NCBI RefSeq assembly: GCF_030811595.1
Contig: NZ_JAUSRB010000001.1
Coordinates: forward strand, 992,001 to 1,056,000
Length of the DNA stretch: 64,000 bases
DNA from: Streptosporangium brasiliense
Lineage (GTDB): Bacteria; Actinomycetota; Actinomycetes; Streptosporangiales; Streptosporangiaceae
Reading direction: 5' to 3'
Shown piece by piece: positions 60,185 through 64,000 of this stretch. Position 1 is the first letter of the stretch. Every line of letters starts with the position of its first letter. The notes under the pieces are model-generated. The model was not told where the DNA came from, did not search any database, and saw only the letters and a list, made by a program, of their open reading frames with translations. Made by a program: the position numbers and the translations under genes.

Positions 60185-60230
60185 GAAACCCCCCGGCGCT
60201 CCATTCCGCAATGGAGCGCCGGGGGGTTTC
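60185..60230. terminator. Strong bidirectional terminator hairpin
   Basis: A perfect 21-bp stem (60185-60205 with 60210-60230) around the tetraloop CCGC; the left arm begins GAAACCCCCC and the right arm ends GGGGGGTTTC. It ends the small conserved gene on the plus strand and can also serve the aldo/keto reductase on the minus strand. Confidence 0.92.
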
Positions 60231-60237
60231 CGTCTGT

Positions 60238-60342
60238 CGCGGTGACTACAGGCAAGCGCCGCCACGGTGACGACGAGCGCCGTCGCGGTGACGACGAGCG
60301 CCGTCACGGTGACGACGAGCGTCGTCGCGGTGACTACGGGCG
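60238..60342. repeat. 21-bp tandem repeat, about four copies
   Basis: Units CGCGGTGACGACGAGCGCCGT and variants start at 60263, 60284, 60305 and 60326, with a diverged copy before. The array touches the 3' end of the aldo/keto reductase gene (stop at 60334). Units are a multiple of three, but the region is downstream of both flanking stops apart from the last few bases. Confidence 0.75.
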
Positions 60343-61332
60343 CTTCTGGGGGCTGACGGTCTTGGCCGGGTCGCGCTCGACGACCGGGCCGAGGACATCG
60401 TCGATCTTCTTCAGCACCTCGTCGTCCAGCTTCACACCGGACGCCTTGACGTTGTCGCGGACCTGCTCCGGCTTGGTCGCCCCGATGATGGCCGAGGCCA
60501 CGTTCGGGTTCTGCAGCACCCACGCCACGGCGAGCTGGGCCATGCTGAGCCCCAGGTCCGCGGCGATCGGCTTCAGGTCCTGGACGCGGGTGAGGACGTC
60601 GTCGCCCATGAGCCCGGAGATGAAGCCGCCGCCGGACGGGTCGGTGGCCCGGGAGCCGGCGGGCGGCGGCTGGCCCGGCAGGTATTTGCCGGTGAGCACG
60701 CCCTGGGCGATCGGGGACCAGACGATCTGGCTGAGGCCCTCCTTCTCCGACAGCGGCACGACCTCGGCCTCGATGACCCGCCACAGCATCGAGTACTGGG
60801 GCTGGTTGGAGACCAGGCGGTCGAAGCCCATCTCGTCGGCGATCTTCAGGGCCCGGGAGATCTGGTCGGCGGTCCACTCGCTGACGCCGACGTAGAGGAC
60901 CTTGCCCTGCCGTACGAGGTCGTCGAAGGTCTTGAGGGTCTCCTCGAGCGGGGTCTCGTTGTCGAAGCGGTGGGCCTGGTAGAGGTCGACGTAGTCGGTC
61001 TGCAGGCGGCGCAGCGAGCCGTGGATGGACTCGGTGACGTGCTTGCGGGAGAGACCACGGTCGTTGGGGCCCTTGCCGGTGGGCCAGTAGACCTTGGTGA
61101 AGATCTCCAGGGACTCGCGGCGCACCCCCTTCAGCGCGCGGCCGAGCACCTCCTCCGCCTTGGTGCCCGCGTACACGTCGGCGGTGTCGAAAGTGGTGAT
61201 CCCCTCGTCGAGCGCCGCCCGCACGCATTCCCTGGCGGCGTCCTCCTCGACCTGGGAACCATGAGTGATCCAGTTGCCGTAGCTGATCTCACTGACCATG
61301 AGGCCGCTACGGCCAAGGTGGCGGAATTCCAT
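60334..61332 (-). CDS. Aldo/keto reductase
   Basis: 332 aa NADPH-dependent TIM-barrel oxidoreductase close to the potassium-channel beta-subunit/YghZ branch. Tetrad residues: Asp and Tyr in TFDTADVYAG, Lys in IFTKVYWPTG, His in LYQAHRFDNE. The cofactor site near the end is AIIGATKPEQVRDNVKASG. The start at ATG 61332 (MEFRHLGRSGLMVS) matches the family; eight more residues are possible upstream. The gene diverges from the SUKH-type gene. The physiological substrate is unknown. Confidence 0.92.
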   Translation of the reverse strand: MEFRHLGRSGLMVSEISYGNWITHGSQVEEDAARECVRAALDEGITTFDTADVYAGTKAEEVLGRALKGVRRESLEIFTKVYWPTGKGPNDRGLSRKHVTESIHGSLRRLQTDYVDLYQAHRFDNETPLEETLKTFDDLVRQGKVLYVGVSEWTADQISRALKIADEMGFDRLVSNQPQYSMLWRVIEAEVVPLSEKEGLSQIVWSPIAQGVLTGKYLPGQPPPAGSRATDPSGGGFISGLMGDDVLTRVQDLKPIAADLGLSMAQLAVAWVLQNPNVASAIIGATKPEQVRDNVKASGVKLDDEVLKKIDDVLGPVVERDPAKTVSPQKRP

Positions 61333-61388
61333 GGCTCCGACCCTAGTAGGTGTCATACGGACGACCGATTCGGGATACTCTGCCCGGC

Positions 61389-62645
61389 GTGTTGCGGTTG
61401 ATCACTTCTAGATGGGTACGGCTGGCACTCGTGGCCGCCGTGGCCGCGGCGATCGTCGTGGCGGTCCTGCGCCTGCGCCGCCGCCCGGCCGCCTCCGGCG
61501 CCGCCCTCCGCGCCGAGCCCGCGGCCGTCCCCCGGCCCGAGCCCGGCCCGGCCCCCGCAGCGCAGTGGCCCCCGGCCCCGATCCTGGGCACCCCCACCGC
61601 CCGCGACCTGGACCGTTACGCCACCAGGGCCTACATACCCCGCTTCCTCGCCGCGGCGCCTCCGGCGCGCGAACCTCTGGACCACGCCACCCGCCGCCGC
61701 CTGGTCCGCTGGGGCGCCGCCGCGGCCGCGCTCTGCCTGCTGGTCTTCGCCTCCCAGGCACTGGAGAACGCGACCTTCTCCAAGGGGACGACGGCCACGG
61801 AGGCCACCGGGGAGGTCCGGTTCGAGGACCCCTCCGATCCCGTGGCCGGCTCCTGCTACCCGGGCTGGGCGCCGCCCACCACGGCGCCGGGCACCCGCGC
61901 CGTCGAGCTCTGCCCGGAGGACGGCGACGGGGGCGTGTCCGAGGACTGGTCGCAGGTGGACGCGTCCTCCCCGGACGCCACCCCGGCCCCGGACGTCGGC
62001 TCCCCGGCGGAGCCGTACCGGGTGGTCCCCGACGCGGACTGCCGGCCGGCGGTCCGGCAGGCGCGGGTGCGGCCGCTCAGCCCACGGGTCACCCGGGCGG
62101 TGAACAGACAGTGGGCGCGGATCGAGAGATGGCTGAAGGCCAACGCCCCCGTGACCCACCGCACGCTCGCGCCGCCGGCCAGGGCCCGGACGATCGCGGT
62201 CGCGGAGGCCCAGATGGGCCTGCGCTTCCCCAACGACCTGCGAGCCTCCCTGCTGAGGCACAACGGGGCCGGCGCCGCGGGCGGGTTCGGACTCCTGGCC
62301 AACGGGCTCCTCGGCGTCCGCGAGATCCGCGACACCTGGCGGGAGCTGTGCGAGCTCGACGGCCAGGACAGGGGCCCCGACCCGCGCGTGGAGTGGTGGG
62401 ACGGGCGGATGATCCCCATCGGCGCCGACGGGAACGGCGGGTACCTCGTGATCGACTCGATGAGGCGCGACGTGGGGGAGACCGACAGCGAGGATCAGCT
62501 GGACTTCGCCCCGGGCGGGATCGCGGTCCGCTCGCACTACGCCCTGCTGAAGGCGGCCGCCGAGGCGCTGGAGACCGGCGGCTCCGTCGGCTACTGGAGG
62601 CCCCGGGCGGTCGACGGGGCGCTCGACTGGGAGGTCGTGGACTGA
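61389..62645 (+). CDS. Membrane-anchored SMI1/KNR4 (SUKH)-domain protein
   Basis: 418 aa. One hydrophobic segment lies near the start (WVRLALVAAVAAAIVVAVL) and another near residue 110 (LVRWGAAAAALCLLVFASQA), with a Pro/Ala-rich stretch between. The C-terminal 180 residues are a SUKH domain: RIERWLKANAPVTHRTLAPP, AEAQMGLRFPNDLRASLLRH, GGYLVIDSMRRD, HYALLKAAAEALETG. SUKH proteins include immunity proteins and protein-interaction domains; no toxin gene is adjacent. The start is uncertain: GTG at 61389 (VLRLITSRWVRL) is chosen, GTG at 61350 is the alternative, neither with a clear Shine-Dalgarno. Confidence 0.78.
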   Translation: MLRLITSRWVRLALVAAVAAAIVVAVLRLRRRPAASGAALRAEPAAVPRPEPGPAPAAQWPPAPILGTPTARDLDRYATRAYIPRFLAAAPPAREPLDHATRRRLVRWGAAAAALCLLVFASQALENATFSKGTTATEATGEVRFEDPSDPVAGSCYPGWAPPTTAPGTRAVELCPEDGDGGVSEDWSQVDASSPDATPAPDVGSPAEPYRVVPDADCRPAVRQARVRPLSPRVTRAVNRQWARIERWLKANAPVTHRTLAPPARARTIAVAEAQMGLRFPNDLRASLLRHNGAGAAGGFGLLANGLLGVREIRDTWRELCELDGQDRGPDPRVEWWDGRMIPIGADGNGGYLVIDSMRRDVGETDSEDQLDFAPGGIAVRSHYALLKAAAEALETGGSVGYWRPRAVDGALDWEVVD

Positions 62646-62709
62646 CGGCGCCCCGCCCCCAGGGGAGGGGACGGGGCGCGGGGCGCGGCGCTCCGGCGGG
62701 AGCGGGGGC

Positions 62710-63318
62710 CTACTTCTTCGGCGGGACGGGCTTGCCGCCGGGCAGGAAGGCGGGCGGCGGGAAGCGCAGCTTGCGGATCTGCAGCGCGCGCATGGCGGCG
62801 TAGAAGCCGACCCCCTTGACGTTCTCGCCGGGGAACTTCTCGGCCACCAGCTTCTTGACCTTCCAGGACACCCAGACCGAGGTGAACAGCACGCCGACCA
62901 TCATGATCGGCCAGCCGATCGTGATGACGGCGGCGTAGATGTACTGGCGGCTGGCGGGGGGGAAGGGGACCCAGGTGAGCAGCAGGATCAGCAGCGAGAA
63001 CGGCAGGAAGTACTGGCTGACGATCCGGCGGGAGTCCACCCAGTCGCGGGCGAACTTCCGGGCCGGGCCCCGGTCGCGGGCCGGGAAGTAGCGCTCGTCG
63101 CCGCGCATCATGCCCTCGCGCGCCTTGACGCGCTCGTTGGCCTGGCGCTCGCGGAGCTGCTTGTAGGCCTCTTTGCGGTTCTGGGGGGCGTTCACCGGCT
63201 GGCGGCGACGGCCTTCGGCGTCCCGGCGCTTGGGTGTGGGACGCCCCTTGCCCGCAGGCTTAGGATCGTTAGCGGAGACGGGGGAGTCGTCCGCGGTGGT
63301 CTGGGTACGTCGGAACAC
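62710..63318 (-). CDS. DUF3043 membrane protein
   Basis: 202 aa. The basic cytoplasmic N-terminus has NAPQNRKEAYKQLRERQANE and GMMRGDERYFPARDRGPARK, the DUF3043 signature, followed by two membrane helices (YFLPFSLLILLLTWVPF and YIYAAVITIGWPIMMVGVLF) and a basic tail. It is conserved near cobalamin and quinolinate genes in actinobacteria; the function is unknown. It diverges from pspA. Confidence 0.9.
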   Translation of the reverse strand: MFRRTQTTADDSPVSANDPKPAGKGRPTPKRRDAEGRRRQPVNAPQNRKEAYKQLRERQANERVKAREGMMRGDERYFPARDRGPARKFARDWVDSRRIVSQYFLPFSLLILLLTWVPFPPASRQYIYAAVITIGWPIMMVGVLFTSVWVSWKVKKLVAEKFPGENVKGVGFYAAMRALQIRKLRFPPPAFLPGGKPVPPKK

Positions 63319-63369
63319 ATCGTCAGCCTACCGGGACTGCAACTTAGTGACGCCCTCGTGCGTTATGCG

Positions 63370-63383
63370 TAGGGTGAACCCTA
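63370..63383. promoter_or_regulatory. Palindrome in the DUF3043/pspA divergent region
   Basis: TAGGGT-GA-ACCCTA is a 6-bp inverted repeat, flanked by CTTAGTGAC (about 63343-63351) and CTAAGTGAC (63381-63389). It lies about 85 bp upstream of the pspA start and is a candidate stress-regulator site. Confidence 0.4.
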
Positions 63384-63466
63384 AGTGACTCCGGCGCTTT
63401 TCACGGGGGGCCGGAATCACTGGGGAGACCCGAAGCGCATTTGAAGAAGGGGACGGGCCGACGCGC

Positions 63467-64000
63467 ATGAGCGTGATGAAGAGACTTTCCATGATCTTCC
63501 GGTCCAAGGCGAACAATGCCTTGGACAAGATGGAGGATCCACGCGAAACCCTGGACTACTCCTACCAGCGTCAGTTGGAGTTGTTGCAGAAGGTGCGCCG
63601 GGGAGTGGCCGACGTCGCCACCTCGCGCAAGCGGGTGGAGCTGCAGATCAACCAGATCGAGGCCCAGTCGCGCAAGCTTGAGGAGCAGGGCCGCAAGGCG
63701 CTCGGGGTCGGCCGCGAGGACCTCGCCCGCGAGGCGCTGACCCGCCGCTCGAGCCTGCAGACCCAGATCGCCGACCTCCGCGTGCAGCACGACAACCTGC
63801 AGGCCGAGGAGGAGAAGCTCACCACCGCCTCGCACCGGTTGCAGGCCAAGGTCGACTCCTTCCGCACCCGCAAGGAGACGATCAAGGCGACCTACACCGC
63901 GGCCGAGGCGCAGACGCGGATCAACGAGGCGTTCTCCGGCATCTCCGAGGAGATGGGCGACGTCGGCCTGGCGATCCAGCGGGCCGAGGACAAGACCGCC
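63467..64000 (+). CDS. pspA: Phage shock protein A (PspA/IM30 family), 3' end missing
   Basis: 178 codons to the window edge, no stop reached. The sequence begins MSVMKRLSMIFRSKANNALD, then EDPRETLDYSYQRQLELLQK, and continues as the long coiled coil of the ESCRT-III-like PspA family (RRGVADVATSRKRVELQINQ, RVQHDNLQAEEEKLTTAS). PspA binds and protects damaged inner membrane. It is partial: family members are about 230-270 aa. ATG at 63467 fits homologues although the Shine-Dalgarno is distant. Confidence 0.93.
   Translation, partial: MSVMKRLSMIFRSKANNALDKMEDPRETLDYSYQRQLELLQKVRRGVADVATSRKRVELQINQIEAQSRKLEEQGRKALGVGREDLAREALTRRSSLQTQIADLRVQHDNLQAEEEKLTTASHRLQAKVDSFRTRKETIKATYTAAEAQTRINEAFSGISEEMGDVGLAIQRAEDKTA

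Noticed and set aside
1..64000. tRNA genes, rRNA, CRISPR arrays and insertion sequences
   Set aside because: No TPsiC-arm-like segments with cloverleaf pairing, no regular repeat-spacer arrays and no transposase or integrase coding were found.

Overview
The window is about 73% GC, with GTG and TTG starts, strong GC bias at third codon positions and short intergenic gaps. This is chromosome of a high-GC actinomycete. Gene content (GlnA2-type glutamine synthetase, GlnE, GlnA, LipA, LipB, DUF4191, SucB, Lpd, PepA, CobS, CobU, DUF3043, PspA) and the style of the accessory genes point to the Streptosporangiales (Streptosporangium/Nonomuraea/Microbispora type); the genus is inference. No rRNA, tRNA, CRISPR array, transposase or integrase was seen.

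The backbone follows the nitrogen/lipoate/cobalamin neighbourhood conserved across actinobacteria. It holds nadE (0.2-2.0 kb), glnA2 (14.2-15.6 kb), a class I amidotransferase and glnE (24.4-28.2 kb), and glnA (41.4-42.8 kb). It continues with DUF4191, lipA and lipB (45.6-48.5 kb), peptidase E and a TIGR01777 epimerase, sucB, lpd and pepA (50.4-55.0 kb), cobS and cobU (57.5-59.6 kb), an aldo/keto reductase, DUF3043 and the start of pspA. GlnE adenylylates GlnA, and both glnA and glnA2 carry GlnR-like boxes upstream, so a nitrogen-control set frames the window. LipB and LipA make the lipoyl cofactor used by SucB, which Lpd reoxidises.

Accessory genes sit between these blocks. At 3.0-8.8 kb two paralogous NarL-type histidine kinases flank one gene that fuses a SARP (winged helix plus BTAD) to a complete NarL response regulator. 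At 8.9-11.1 kb an MFS exporter and an ArsR-type regulator diverge from a shared 18-bp palindrome. At 11.4-14.0 kb a three-gene operon encodes a terpene synthase with degenerate metal motifs, a four-EF-hand calcium protein, and a terpene synthase with intact motifs. At 15.9-17.7 kb is a VapBC-like toxin-antitoxin pair in a gene-poor stretch. At 17.8-25.1 kb are a double-hotdog protein, a Ser/Thr kinase with a WD40-like propeller, an acyl desaturase, a hydrolase and the amidotransferase.

Between glnE and glnA, at 28.3-41.3 kb, lies the largest accessory region. It contains an orphan membrane protein, a membrane-anchored XRE regulator next to a frameshifted secreted-protein gene, a LLM flavin oxidoreductase, an NlpC/P60 peptidase, and a two-gene cell-surface module. 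It also holds a compact RiPP cluster at 36.1-41.3 kb. That cluster has a radical SAM/SPASM maturase overlapping a 62-residue precursor with repeated F-D-N and W-[DN]-N three-residue motifs (a candidate cyclophane 'triceptide'), a pentapeptide-repeat protein, an HxD...H protein, a divergent XRE/TPR regulator and a TrmO-like protein. This RiPP cluster and the terpene synthase/EF-hand operon are the best candidates for undescribed biology here.

Several GC-rich minisatellites lie in intergenic gaps, notably three perfect 64-bp copies between lipA and lipB. Start codons were often moved downstream from the longest open frame where a Shine-Dalgarno sequence and family N-termini supported it; this is noted per gene.
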